Assembly (NCBI GenBank): GCA_963744845.1
Contig: CAVUVE010000011.1
Coordinates: forward strand, 1-64,000
Length of the DNA: 64,000 bases
Source: Palsa-465 sp963744845
Lineage (GTDB): Bacteria > Actinomycetota > Thermoleophilia > Solirubrobacterales > Solirubrobacteraceae
Direction of reading: 5' to 3'
In this document: positions 33,335 through 42,328 of the stretch, one piece after another
How positions within the stretch are numbered: position 1 is the first letter of the stretch
How the letters are laid out: each line of letters begins with the position of its first letter
Made by a program: the position numbers and the translations under genes
Notes under the pieces: generated by a model
Databases searched by the model: none
What the model was told of the DNA's origin: nothing
Seen by the model: the letters and a program-made list of their open reading frames with translations, nothing else

Positions 33335-33492
33335 ACACCCACCGCGCCAAGGAAATTGGCCCTGCTACCTCTGGCCGGCCGCCCCACGACGCGCACCCTC
33401 AACGCCGCAAGAGCAGGTCTTGCCCTCCAAACCGGGAGGGACTCGCTCCTCGCCAATCTCAGGGCCCGAGCCCTCACGCGGATCGTTGTTCG

Positions 33493-33535
33493 TGGAGCGT
33501 TGAACTTTTGCGACGAGTAAGAGCCGCTATCCGCG
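33493..33535 (+). repeat. Intergenic repeat copy 15
   Basis: TGGAGCGTTGAACTTTTGCGAC and the following GAGTAAGAGCC with CTATCCGCG correspond to the bases after the right box of copy 5 at 8443-8550. It lies in the 655-base gap 33335-33989, whose only other content is a doubtful small ORF at 33594. Confidence 0.5.
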
Positions 33536-33593
33536 GTGGCTGTCGCGCAAATGTCTATGGCGTTGGGGTTTGCCGGTGGTAGCGTCAGCAGGG

Positions 33594-33800
33594 GTGGCTG
33601 ACGAAGAAGTCTCGGAAGAGTTTGATCCTGACGACCGGCGGCGTCGCCGGTTAGAGCGTGCGTTCAGACGAGGGCGTCGGCGTGGGCGGCGCGGTGGCGA
33701 CGAGGGCAGCGGTGGACTGGGGGTCCGTGAGCCACGACGGCCGATGCCGGGCGGCGAAGCAGACGGGGCGGAAGTGGAGCCTGAAGACAGCGGCGAATAG
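33594..33800 (+). CDS. Possible small highly charged protein
   Basis: 68 residues from GTG 33594 (VADEEVSEEFDPDDRRRRRL). The order is acidic, then Arg-rich (ERAFRRGRRRGRRGG), then VREPRRPMPGGEADG and an acidic end. The alternation of acidic and basic blocks is protein-like and the frame ends cleanly, but the only upstream purines (AGCAGGG) abut the start and no family is recognised. Could equally be a chance GC-rich frame. Confidence 0.3.
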   Translation: MADEEVSEEFDPDDRRRRRLERAFRRGRRRGRRGGDEGSGGLGVREPRRPMPGGEADGAEVEPEDSGE

Positions 33801-33989
33801 GCGGCCGGGGCGGTCATCTCAGCCAATCCGCTGCGGCTGGTGCTGTCCGAGTGGTTCAAGTCAAGACCATTCACTGATGGCTCAGAACTTCATTGATTGT
33901 GATCGTGAGCAGGCGCGCCGCGGAATCGCCCGCGGAATGCAGTCGCAATAAGCCTTCCGATTACGTACACACCGGTTGGGCTTGCTGGG

Positions 33990-34496
33990 CTACCGCTCGT
34001 GCCAAGCAGGGTTGGCGAGCACCGTCGATGTCGCGACCTGGCGCTCCGAGATGCTCCAGTAGCGCCTGAGCAGCGATGGCGTGAGCTCGTCGCCGACGAG
34101 CTCGAAGTTGTAACGCCGGTAGAACCGGATCGCCCACTCGGCGGCCGTCCAGGTGCCGACAAGCATCGGATTGGTGCTGAGGCGCTGCAGTTCACGCAGC
34201 AGGGCTGCGCCCACCCCGCGCCGCTGGTTGCCCGGCATCACATACGCGTGGCGAATGAGGTCGACGTCACCCATGGGCTGGATGCCCATGACGCCGATCA
34301 AGGAGCCGTTGAAGTCATAACCCCAGAACGCGACGCCGGCGGCGATGTCATGGTCAAGCTCGGACGGGAGCATGTACGGCTCATGCCAGCAGTCATCGGG
34401 GATTACGCCGCGGTAGGCCACCGCGGCGGCGTTGATGACTTCCAGGATCCGCTCCCGTTCCGTAACCTGGCAGCGCCGAACCCCTTCGTAATGCAC
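33990..34496 (-). CDS. GNAT-family N-acetyltransferase
   Basis: 168 residues from GTG 34496. Acetyl-CoA binding motif A is HAYVMPGNQRRGVGAALLRELQRLS (Q-x-x-G-x-G/A), preceded by the central strand GSLIGVMGIQPMGDVDLIRHAYV. Motif B is WAIRFYRRYNFELVGDE. The N-terminus (RERILEVINAAAVAYRGVIPDDCWHEPYMLPSEL) is typical of the subgroup acting on small molecules or peptides. It is monocistronic, with repeat-bearing gaps on both sides. The acceptor substrate is unknown. Confidence 0.92.
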   Translation of the reverse strand: MHYEGVRRCQVTERERILEVINAAAVAYRGVIPDDCWHEPYMLPSELDHDIAAGVAFWGYDFNGSLIGVMGIQPMGDVDLIRHAYVMPGNQRRGVGAALLRELQRLSTNPMLVGTWTAAEWAIRFYRRYNFELVGDELTPSLLRRYWSISERQVATSTVLANPAWHER

Positions 34497-34550
34497 GGTC
34501 GAAATCTAGCCGGACGGCCCGTGCTCGACCCGCCCGCGAACCTCCCCAGA

Positions 34551-34598
34551 GCGTTCGCTGAGCGATCCCTTATGGGCGTCCGCTGCCGCACTTAGCCC
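34551..34598 (+). repeat. Intergenic repeat, second form (copy 17)
   Basis: GCGTTCGCTGAGCGATCCCT to CGCTGCCGCACTTAGCCC, 48 bases, matching the element at 13801-13849. It lies in the 326-base gap 34497-34822; nothing else is visible there. Confidence 0.6.
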
Positions 34599-34822
34599 AG
34601 CGGAGCAGCGGCGATACGTGTGACGATCAGGAAGGGCGGACCGTCGCGAGCACTTCGGGTGCAGCGGCGAGGATGTGCCCACCCTCAGTCACTCGACCGT
34701 CTGGGAAGCACTCCAGGTCCATCATCGACCAGGTCGAACTGTGAAAACACCTGGACATCTCCCAGTCGTAGCCGAGCGGCGCGCGAGTCTCACCGCCGCC
34801 CTGCTCTCACTGAGCGCTAGCT

Positions 34823-35818
34823 TCAGGCGGCGACGGTCTGCCTTGCCGCCTCCAGGAACCGCGCGAGCTCGCGGTGGATGTCCGGGCCGCATGGCTGGTA
34901 CACGAGCTCCGTGACCCCCTGCCCGGCCAGGGCCGTGAGGCGCTCGCCGACCTGCTCGGCCGTCCCGCTCAGCGTGACGTCGGTCAGCATGCCGGCCCCT
35001 CCGCCTGCCCAGGCCGCCGCGTCGGCCTCGTTGAGGCCGACGCAGTGCTGCGCGTGCACGACCAGGTGGCGCTCGTCGGGCGCGGTTCGCTCAACGACGT
35101 CCATCCATGCGTCGCCGCCGGGCAGCTCGCGCACCGGGCTGTCGAACTCGTAGGCGGCGTGGTAGGCCAGCGCCCACCCGGGGCCGCCGGCGGCGCGCAC
35201 GCGCTTCGAGGTCGCGTCCTCGCCCTCGTCGAGGAGTGTGCCCCAGAACAGGAGGGACACTCGGTCGAACTCAGTGGCGAACTCGGGCACCGAGATGGAC
35301 GCGTACAAGCCGTCGCCGAGCTCGTGCGCGACGCCTGCGCCCTTCGGTCCGGCGGCGCCGATGATGATCGGCACATCGATGGGCCGAACCGGCGCGTGCC
35401 CGTCCGGGTGCAGCATCGTCATCCGCGCGCCCTCCCATTCGACTGTCTCCCCGCGCAGCAGCCCGCGGTAGGCGCGGATGTAGTCCGCCATGTACGCCCA
35501 CGGGATGGCGCGGTAGCCCATCGCGCGCCGGCCGGTGAACCCGGTGCCGAACCCCACGGCGACGCGCCCGGGAGCCAGCGCGACGAGCGTCGCGGTCGCG
35601 GCGGCGTTGACCATCGGGTGGCGCAGCGTCGGTACGAGCACTCCGGGCCCCAGACCGATCCGCTCGGTGCCCGCGGCGGCGAGCGCGAGCGACATCCACA
35701 CGTCGGGACTCTGCTGCGGCGTGTCGTACAGCCAGGCCCGGTCGTAGCCGAGCTGCTCGGCGTCGGCGATGTGCGCCGGCGACTCGAGCGTCGTCGGAAA
35801 GGCACACGAGATCTCCAT
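34823..35818 (-). CDS. LLM-class (F420-dependent) oxidoreductase
   Basis: 331 residues. ATG 35818 (MEISCAFPTTLESPAHIAD) is chosen for the GGGAG seven bases upstream. A GTG at 35851 overlapping the previous stop (GTGA) is the alternative. The luciferase-like TIM barrel is clear: EQLGYDRAWLYDTPQQSPDVWMSLALAAAGTERIGLGPGVL, LRHPMVNAAATATLVALAPGRVAVGFGTGFTGRRAMG, and IDVPIIIGAAGPKGAGVAHELGDG. This subgroup usually uses F420 rather than FMN, an inference from family. Last gene of the operon after the acyl-CoA ligase and lactonase-like genes. Likely oxidises or reduces an intermediate of the degraded compound. Confidence 0.9.
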   Translation of the reverse strand: MEISCAFPTTLESPAHIADAEQLGYDRAWLYDTPQQSPDVWMSLALAAAGTERIGLGPGVLVPTLRHPMVNAAATATLVALAPGRVAVGFGTGFTGRRAMGYRAIPWAYMADYIRAYRGLLRGETVEWEGARMTMLHPDGHAPVRPIDVPIIIGAAGPKGAGVAHELGDGLYASISVPEFATEFDRVSLLFWGTLLDEGEDATSKRVRAAGGPGWALAYHAAYEFDSPVRELPGGDAWMDVVERTAPDERHLVVHAQHCVGLNEADAAAWAGGGAGMLTDVTLSGTAEQVGERLTALAGQGVTELVYQPCGPDIHRELARFLEAARQTVAA

Positions 35819-35847
35819 GCGGAACTCCCTGTCGTGGTTGGGGTTGC

Positions 35848-36765
35848 TCACGGCCGCCCAGACTGCGGCACGTCGACGCGCCCGCGCAGCAGCACGGCCT
35901 CACGGGTCGCTGCGCGCGCCTCCTCGAAGAAGTCGGGCGCCGCGCACACGACGAGCTCGCGGTCGTCCTCGCCGCCCAAGCCGCAGGCGAAGGCGGTGAG
36001 GCCGTCGGGGAGTGGCGCCTCGCCGGAGACGGAGCCGTCCGGTGCGATGCGCAGCACTGCTCCACCGAGAGAGTTGGCCACCCAGACGTGGCCCTCGGTG
36101 TCCAACGCGCAGCCGTCGGGCGCGAACGTCGTCGCGCCGAGCATCTCGAGCGGATCCCGCTTCGGCACGGGCCGCGGTCCCGGCTGCGCCCACACACGGC
36201 GGTCGCTGAGCATGCCGTCGGCGGCGACCGTGAACGCGGTGAACCGCGCGGCGAAGGTCTCGGCAACGATGAGGGTCCCACCGTCCTCGCTTACCACAGC
36301 GCCGTTCGGGAACCAGAGATCGTCGGCGGCCATCTCCGCGTGTCCGTCGGGATCGATCCGGACGATCACCGCGGGCGCGGGTGGCGCCCCGCTCATCAGA
36401 TCGAAGCCGAAGCACCCCGCATAGGCGCGGCCGGCGTCGTCGACGACCATGTCGTTGAGGTGCCCGACGGTCAGGTCTGACACGTCGGCGTGCACGGTCA
36501 CGGAGCCGTCGACCGCTGCGCGCCGCAGGACCCGCCGGTCTTTCATCGAGACGACGAGTAGATCGCCGTCCGGTAGCCAACCCAGTCCCGACGGCTGGTT
36601 CGCCACTTCGAGCACCGCGGTCTCCGTGCCGTCGACGTCGTAGGTGTACACCGTGCGGCGATAGAAGTCCGATGCCCACCAGCGTCCGTCGTGCCAACGC
36701 GGGCACTCGAAGTAACTGCCGCCCTCGAACAGCGGCGAAAGTGAAACCGGCGCCGAGGAGCTCAT
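35848..36765 (-). CDS. SMP-30/gluconolactonase-like propeller enzyme
   Basis: 305 residues from ATG 36765, overlapping the acyl-CoA ligase stop by four bases. It is a six-bladed SMP-30/gluconolactonase/luciferin-regenerating-enzyme propeller. GGSYFECPRWHDGRWWASDFYRRTVYTYD opens with the metal-ligand Glu. VGHLNDMVVDDAGRAYAGCFG gives the conserved N-D-x-V, and DLWFPNGAVVSEDGGTLIVAET and GCALDTEGHVWVANSLG carry the PNG and D ligands. Such enzymes hydrolyse lactones using Ca or Zn. There is no signal peptide, so it is cytoplasmic. In this operon it may open a lactone intermediate formed by the oxidoreductase. Confidence 0.9.
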   Translation of the reverse strand: MSSSAPVSLSPLFEGGSYFECPRWHDGRWWASDFYRRTVYTYDVDGTETAVLEVANQPSGLGWLPDGDLLVVSMKDRRVLRRAAVDGSVTVHADVSDLTVGHLNDMVVDDAGRAYAGCFGFDLMSGAPPAPAVIVRIDPDGHAEMAADDLWFPNGAVVSEDGGTLIVAETFAARFTAFTVAADGMLSDRRVWAQPGPRPVPKRDPLEMLGATTFAPDGCALDTEGHVWVANSLGGAVLRIAPDGSVSGEAPLPDGLTAFACGLGGEDDRELVVCAAPDFFEEARAATREAVLLRGRVDVPQSGRP

Positions 36766-38420
36766 GCTTGCGACTCCGCGACGGAGGTCTCGTACTTTCC
36801 GCGCATCTTCTGCCGCAGATCGCGCTTCGAGAATTTCCCCGTCGACGTCTTCGGGATCACGTCGAGGAACTCGAACCGGTCCGGGATCCACCACGACGCA
36901 ACGCGGTCGCGGAGATACTCGCTCAGGTCGTTCGAGGAGAGGCTCGATCCGGCGCGCCTGACGACACATGCGAGGGGACGCTCGCCCCACTGCTCGTCCG
37001 GCATCGCGATCACCGCGGCCTCGGTGACGTCCGCGTGTCCCATGATGGCGTTCTCGAGTTCGACCGACGAGATCCACTCGCCCCCGGACTTGACGAGGTC
37101 CTTCAGGCGATCGACGATCCGCACGTAGCCGAGGCCGTCGATCGTCGCCACGTCGCCCGTGCGCAACCAGCCATCGGCGGTGAACGCCTCCGGGTCGCTG
37201 TTCGCGCCGAAGTAGGCGGCGGCGACCGTCGGGCCGGCGACCTGCAGCTCCCCGGGAGTGGTCGCGTCCCATGCCAGCGGCTTACCGGCATCGTCGACGA
37301 TGCGCACTTCGCAGAGCGGCAACGCCGGTCCCGGGGACCCCACGACCCGGCGGCGCTCCGCCGCCGGCAACCCGTCGTGCTGGGTCGCTAGGCGCCCGGA
37401 CGTGACGACGGGACTCGTCTCGGTCATTCCCCAGCCGTTGGTCAGCGGGACGCCGGTCGCGTCCTCCCATCGCTCGGAGAGAGAATCAGGGACCGCGCCG
37501 CCGCCGCAGGCCAGCTTTCGCACGCTCGACAGATCATGGCCCTCGCGGAGCAGCGCCGCCATCCGCGACCACACGGTCGCCACGGCCGCCGCGAACGTGA
37601 CCTTATGGCGCGCCATCTGCGCCATCAGATCCTCGGCCCCCATCGCGGGGCCGGGGAGGACCAGGTCCGCCCCGACCATCATCGCGGCGTACGGAAAGCC
37701 CCAGGCGTTCACGTGGAACATCGGCACGATCGGCATGACGACGTCACTCTCGCTGATGGCGTAGCTGTCGGCCATCAGCAACATCAACGCGTGCAGGACG
37801 ATCGAACGATGGCTGTAGAGAACGCCCTTCGGGTGCCCGGTGGTGCCGGACGTGTAGCAGAGGCTGGCGCCGCGGTCCTCGTCGACGTGGGCGAGGTCCG
37901 CCGGTGAAGCGGCCGCGACCAGCGCGTCGTAGCCGAGCAGCCGCGGATCGTCGGGCAGCGGCACGTCGGCGCCGTCGTCCATGACGACGAACCAGCGCAC
38001 GGTCGGGAGGTCGGCGACCAGCGGCCAGAGGACGTCCAGCAGCGAGCGGTCGACGAACACGACGTCATCCGCCGCGTCGTTCACGATGTAGCGGAGCTGG
38101 TCGGCGCCCAGACGGTGGTTGAGGGTGTGCAACGTCCGCCCGCTGCAGGGCACACCGAGATACAGCTCGACGTGGCGTCGCGTGTTCCAGGCGAGCGTCG
38201 CCACGCGTGCGTCAGGGGCGACGTCCAAGCTCTCGAGCACGCCGACGATCCGGCGCGCGCCCTCGCCGACCTGAGCCCACGTGGCGACGGTCTCGTCGTC
38301 GACCGACGCCGACGTGACCGTCTTGTGCCCGAACTGACGCTCGACGCGCCGGAGGATAGGCGCCAGCGCCAGCGGTACGTCTTGCATCAGACCGCGCATC
38401 GATGGGCAGTCTCTCGGCAT
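36762..38420 (-). CDS. AMP-forming acyl-CoA synthetase
   Basis: 552 residues. ATG 38420 is preceded by GGAGGG; the frame opens slightly earlier with GTG 38426. ANL-superfamily motifs in order: A3 YTSGTTGHPKGVLYSHR near residue 190, MPIVPMFHVNAWGFPY, A5 NGWGMTETSPVV, A7 GWLRTGDVATIDGLGYVRIVDR, A8 hinge DLVKSGGEWISSVELE, and the catalytic Lys in PKTSTGKFSKRDLR. The overall form matches medium/long-chain fatty-acyl-CoA ligases. First gene of a three-gene operon with tightly coupled stops and starts. Divergent from a PucR regulator, hence inducible catabolism. Substrate unknown. Confidence 0.93.
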   Translation of the reverse strand: MPRDCPSMRGLMQDVPLALAPILRRVERQFGHKTVTSASVDDETVATWAQVGEGARRIVGVLESLDVAPDARVATLAWNTRRHVELYLGVPCSGRTLHTLNHRLGADQLRYIVNDAADDVVFVDRSLLDVLWPLVADLPTVRWFVVMDDGADVPLPDDPRLLGYDALVAAASPADLAHVDEDRGASLCYTSGTTGHPKGVLYSHRSIVLHALMLLMADSYAISESDVVMPIVPMFHVNAWGFPYAAMMVGADLVLPGPAMGAEDLMAQMARHKVTFAAAVATVWSRMAALLREGHDLSSVRKLACGGGAVPDSLSERWEDATGVPLTNGWGMTETSPVVTSGRLATQHDGLPAAERRRVVGSPGPALPLCEVRIVDDAGKPLAWDATTPGELQVAGPTVAAAYFGANSDPEAFTADGWLRTGDVATIDGLGYVRIVDRLKDLVKSGGEWISSVELENAIMGHADVTEAAVIAMPDEQWGERPLACVVRRAGSSLSSNDLSEYLRDRVASWWIPDRFEFLDVIPKTSTGKFSKRDLRQKMRGKYETSVAESQA

Positions 38421-38536
38421 CGCCACCCTCCGTCAGCGGCAAAAAGTGCCAAAACGCGCCAGGGTGCCGTTGTAGGCTTCGAACGACTCAGGGCAAGGTC
38501 TAGGCTTGCGCAATGGGGTAGGCTGCGCCACACGGC

Positions 38537-39787
38537 ATGGACGCGTTGCAGGCCTGCGAGGAGCACATCGTCCACATCGGCGAGCGCGTGGCGGCGCGCC
38601 ACGAGGAGATCGCAGAGCTCGAGGCGCAGCGCATCAGAGCTGAGATCCCGACATACCGCCGCGCAGGAAAGGAGCTCCACGCCGACGTGATCCGGAACTC
38701 GTGCCGGAACGTCCAGGTGCTCGGCGATGCCCTGGCCGGGCACGCGCGGCTCGATCTCCAGACCCTCGACTTCATCGGACAGCATGCGCACGTGCGCGTC
38801 GCGTACGGCATCAGCCTCGAGTCGGTCCTCCATGCCTACCGGGTCGGAGGCAGCGTCCTGTGGGAGCAGTGCATGCGCGAGGCGGTCGCGCTCGAAGTGT
38901 CACGCGACACCGGGCTGGAGCTGGCTCGCCTCACATTCGACCAGCTCGACGTGCTCACGACACACACCGCGCAGGCGTACCTGCGCGAAGAGGCGCGGGT
39001 CAGAACGGTCCGCGACGAGGCCAGCCGCAACCTGCTCGAGCTGCTGATCCTCGGGCAGGTCGACGTCGGCTGGGCCGAGCGCCATCCTGCCGCCCCCGGT
39101 CTCGACCCCGGGGGCGAGCTCGTGGTCTTCGTCGTCTCCGTGGCCAACGGGGGTGGCCCGTTGATCGAGGCGGTGCAGGAGGTGCGCGCCGCGCTGGGCG
39201 ATCTGCACAACGGACCCGAGAGCGCCCCGTTGGTCACGATCCGCCAAGGAGTCGTCGTCGGCGTCGCCGCGGCGCAGAACCAGGACTCGCTCGCTGTTCA
39301 GCTGGCCGACACGCGTCACCGGCTCGATGCGGCGAATCGCGAGCTCTTCAAGTGCGGCATCAGCGCGCCGTGCAACGGTTTTGGGGGCGTACGCGGCGCG
39401 TATGAGCAGGCCATTTTCGGCTTATCGCGCGCATCGCGGGAGCGGCCCGTGGTGAGCGTGGCCGACATGCCGTCGCTGCAATACGCGCTGAGCAGCGCTC
39501 CCCCGCCGACACGGGCGCTCATCGCGGCACGCGCATCGCAGCTGGCCGTCCTCGATGAGCAGGCGCTCGCGAAGGTGCGGCAGACTCTCCACGCGTTTGC
39601 GGACGCGAACCTCAACATCACGCACGCGGCAGCCGCCCTGTACGTCCACCCGAACACGCTGCGCTACCGCCTCAGGCGGATCCGAGAGCAGAGTGGCCAG
39701 GATCCGCACACCGTCGCCGGTCTGACGGAGCTTCTCTGCGTCCTCGAGGCACTGCGCTTCCAGGCGCCCAGCGGCTCCGTCGTCTAG
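38537..39787 (+). CDS. PucR-type (CdaR-like) transcriptional regulator
   Basis: 416 residues from ATG 38537. The N-terminal helical region (EEHIVHIGERVAARHEEIAELEAQRIRAEIP to RVAYGISLESVLHAYRVGG) resembles the RsbR-N-like/putative sensor part of this family. A central GGDEF-like region follows. The C-terminal PucR HTH is LHAFADANLNITHAAAALYVHPNTLRYRLRRIREQSGQDP. It is divergent from the ligase operon and lies 176 bases ahead of the ABC importer, so it probably controls both. The 116-base divergent spacer contains GGCA-aaaag-TGCC near 38439, a candidate half of an operator. Confidence 0.9.
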   Translation: MDALQACEEHIVHIGERVAARHEEIAELEAQRIRAEIPTYRRAGKELHADVIRNSCRNVQVLGDALAGHARLDLQTLDFIGQHAHVRVAYGISLESVLHAYRVGGSVLWEQCMREAVALEVSRDTGLELARLTFDQLDVLTTHTAQAYLREEARVRTVRDEASRNLLELLILGQVDVGWAERHPAAPGLDPGGELVVFVVSVANGGGPLIEAVQEVRAALGDLHNGPESAPLVTIRQGVVVGVAAAQNQDSLAVQLADTRHRLDAANRELFKCGISAPCNGFGGVRGAYEQAIFGLSRASRERPVVSVADMPSLQYALSSAPPPTRALIAARASQLAVLDEQALAKVRQTLHAFADANLNITHAAAALYVHPNTLRYRLRRIREQSGQDPHTVAGLTELLCVLEALRFQAPSGSVV

Positions 39788-39963
39788 CGCGCCCGTTGTC
39801 CATGACATACAAGGCCGACGTAGGCCGGTTTGGAAGGTATTGCCGCTGACGGGAGCGTTGCAGACGCGCAGACTCCTCCCTGGCGCAAGCCCAGCGCCCT
39901 CACCGCTCGTGAGAGGCAGGCCGGGCCCTTGCGCATCTGGGAAACCACAGGAGGAGACTGCAC

Positions 39964-41328
39964 ATGAAACGCCCGAGCCCGGGTCACGGGTCGAAACGGT
40001 CTGGCCTGATTCGGCTGGCGACGGTCGCCGCAACGCTCTCGACGACGCTCGTCGTCGCCGCATGCGGCAGCAGCCACAACAGCGGTAGCACCAGCTCCGC
40101 CTCGTCGCCGTCGGCCGCGAGCAGCCCGCAGGCCAAGCAGTTCCGCCAGCTGCTCGGGATCACGGACGAGCAGGCCGCCAAGCTCAAAGGCCAGACGTTC
40201 AAGATCGGATCGATCCTGCCGCTCAGCGGTCCGGGCGCCAACTTCGCCATCGATGAGGGCAACGGCACGAAGCTTGCCATCGACGACATGCAGCGCTACC
40301 TGGGCCTGAAGGTCGACTACAAGTCGCTGGACAACAAGACAGGCGACCCCCAGGCCGGAGCGGCAACCGCGCGCGAGCTCGGGATCGACGGCTACGGTGC
40401 GGTGGTCAACTCGTACGGCGGCGCGTTCGGATCGACGTTGCCGGCCCTCGCGCAGTACAAGATGCTGTCGTTCGACCCGGGCGGCGGCACGCAGAACACG
40501 TTTCAGGGCAAGCCGTACTTCTGGGGATTTCGCGGCACGACCCCTGACGCCGGCTATCCCTTCCTGCAGTACTTCAAGGCCGAGATCCCGGCGGCGAAGC
40601 GCTTCGCGATCGTCGTCTACGACGCGGGAGCGGCCTACGCAGATCCGGTCATCGCGAACGCGAAGAAGCAGGCGGCGTTGGCCGGAATCACCTTCGCCGG
40701 TGTCGTCAAGGCACCGATCGGCGCCACCGACTACGCGACGGTGCTCTCCAAGCTCAAGGACCTGAACCCGGACATCATCTCAATTGGCCTCTATGGCGCG
40801 GACCCGGGCTACTTCATGAAGCAGTACGCAACCTCCGGCCTCACGGCGCAGGTCGTCGGCGGCGAGCTCACCCCCACCGGAGCCAAGATCGCCGGGGCTG
40901 GGTACGACAAGTACTGGTTCGCCGCAGACTACTTCGACGTCAGCCATCCGCCGAACCCGCTGTCGAAATTCTTCCTCGCCGAGTACAAGCGAAAGTTCGG
41001 CGTGGCCCCGGCCACGTTTTACCAGCCCAACTACTACGAGGGGACGATTGCCTTTCTGCAGCTCGCCGCCCGCGTCGCCGGCAAGGGAGGCAACATCAAC
41101 AGCGGCGAGCAGCTGCAGCAGGCACTGCTCGCGAAGCCCACCTTCAAGAGCGTCTACGGAGGCAACGACAAGACGGTCGGGACGCTCACGCTCAACACCA
41201 CGACGCACGATCCGACCACGCGCCCGATCGGCCTCTTCACCGTCGAGCCGAAGGTCAAGCAGCTCGCCGAGTGGAACATCGACGGAAACGACTTCAAGGT
41301 CCTCGCCAAGCCACCGGCTGGCCAGTAG
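39964..41328 (+). CDS. Branched-chain-type ABC transporter substrate-binding lipoprotein
   Basis: 454 residues from ATG 39964 behind AGGAGG. A lipoprotein signal (LATVAATLSTTLVVAAC, lipobox Cys34) is followed by a Ser-rich linker. The periplasmic-binding-protein type I fold is typical of LivJ/LivK-like receptors: FKIGSILPLSGPGANFAIDEGNGTKLAIDDM, DPQAGAATARELGIDGYGAVVNSYGG, KRFAIVVYDAGAAYADPVI and YEGTIAFLQLAARVAGKGG. First gene of a four-gene import operon. Given the neighbouring acyl-CoA ligase operon, the ligand may be an aromatic, terpenoid or fatty-acid-like compound rather than an amino acid; this is inference. Confidence 0.92.
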   Translation: MKRPSPGHGSKRSGLIRLATVAATLSTTLVVAACGSSHNSGSTSSASSPSAASSPQAKQFRQLLGITDEQAAKLKGQTFKIGSILPLSGPGANFAIDEGNGTKLAIDDMQRYLGLKVDYKSLDNKTGDPQAGAATARELGIDGYGAVVNSYGGAFGSTLPALAQYKMLSFDPGGGTQNTFQGKPYFWGFRGTTPDAGYPFLQYFKAEIPAAKRFAIVVYDAGAAYADPVIANAKKQAALAGITFAGVVKAPIGATDYATVLSKLKDLNPDIISIGLYGADPGYFMKQYATSGLTAQVVGGELTPTGAKIAGAGYDKYWFAADYFDVSHPPNPLSKFFLAEYKRKFGVAPATFYQPNYYEGTIAFLQLAARVAGKGGNINSGEQLQQALLAKPTFKSVYGGNDKTVGTLTLNTTTHDPTTRPIGLFTVEPKVKQLAEWNIDGNDFKVLAKPPAGQ

Positions 41329-41337
41329 CGCGCGACG

Positions 41338-42318
41338 GTGGCGCTCTCATACCCAATCGCGAGCTTCGTCGGGATCGATTCGGTCCGCGATGTCCTGCAG
41401 GCGGCAGTCACCGGCATCATCAACGGTGCGGGCTACGCCCTGCTCGGCATCGGGTTCGCGCTGATCCTCGGTGTGACCGGCCGCTTTCACCTCGCGTTCG
41501 GCACGACGTTCACGTTCACCGCCTACATCGCCGCAATAGGGGTCGGAGTCTGGGGACTCGCCCTGCTGCCGGCATTGATCATCGGCTTGAGCGCGGGCGT
41601 CGTGCTCGGCGTGGCGTGCGAGGCGCTCGTCTATCGCCCGGTGGCCGCGCGGGGTGGCGATGCGCCGATGCTCTCCGTCTTCGTCGCCTCGCTCGGGCTG
41701 GTCATCGCCGGGGCGAACTTCATCCCGGAGGTGTGGGGCAACGACACGCGCCCGCTCGGCGGGTTTCCCGATCACACCTACCGGATCCACGGGGTCGTCT
41801 TCACCCGCCTCGACGTCACCCTGGTCATGGTCGCGATCCTGATCGCCGGTGGGCTGACGGTCGCGCTCAACCGAAGCATCCTCGGCCAGCAGATCAAGGC
41901 GGTGAGCGCCAACCCCGAGATGGCCTCGGTGATCGGCGTCAACGTGCGCAGGATCTTCATGCTCGTGTTCGCGATCGCCTCGCTGATCGACGGCGTCGCC
42001 GCGGGGTTCGCGGGCATGCGCTTCGCGGTCACGCCGTCGATGGGCGACACGTCAGTGTTCTACGCGTTCGTGGTGGCCTTCCTCGCGGGCGTGAACCGAG
42101 CCCCGTGGCTCGTCGGGCTCGTCGGGCTGCTCATCGGCCTGATCGAGAGCCTCAGCACGCTCTGGGTCACCCAGTCGCAGAGCAGCATCGTGGTGTTCGG
42201 CCTACTGCTCGTGTGGTTGACGTACCGCGTGCTACCGACGGCGATTCGTCAGCTCTCGGGTGGCCTGACCCGACCGAGCCCGGGACGGATGCCGCCCGAC
42301 GTCCGGGACAGCGTCTAG
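41338..42318 (+). CDS. Branched-chain-type ABC transporter permease (LivH-like)
   Basis: 326 residues from GTG 41338, nine bases after the receptor stop. The first of the two permeases of a LivHMGF importer. Hydrophobic helices include VTGIINGAGYALLGIGFALILGV, FTFTAYIAAIGVGVWGLALLPAL, MLSVFVASLGLVIAGANF and LVMVAILIAGGLTVAL. The cytoplasmic coupling loop (KAVSANPEMASVIGVNVRRIF) is the family signature, with A-x-x-x-x-x-x-x-x-x-G-V-N. It is followed by FAVTPSMGDTSVFYAFVVAFLAG and further helices. It ends in a polar tail and is followed after 10 bases by the fused permease/ATPase gene. Confidence 0.92.
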   Translation: MALSYPIASFVGIDSVRDVLQAAVTGIINGAGYALLGIGFALILGVTGRFHLAFGTTFTFTAYIAAIGVGVWGLALLPALIIGLSAGVVLGVACEALVYRPVAARGGDAPMLSVFVASLGLVIAGANFIPEVWGNDTRPLGGFPDHTYRIHGVVFTRLDVTLVMVAILIAGGLTVALNRSILGQQIKAVSANPEMASVIGVNVRRIFMLVFAIASLIDGVAAGFAGMRFAVTPSMGDTSVFYAFVVAFLAGVNRAPWLVGLVGLLIGLIESLSTLWVTQSQSSIVVFGLLLVWLTYRVLPTAIRQLSGGLTRPSPGRMPPDVRDSV

Positions 42319-42328
42319 CGGGGCACGC

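Noticed and set aside
34874..36424. A 516-residue + strand frame
   Set aside because: It is antisense to the LLM oxidoreductase and lactonase-like genes, which have clear family motifs, starts and overlaps.
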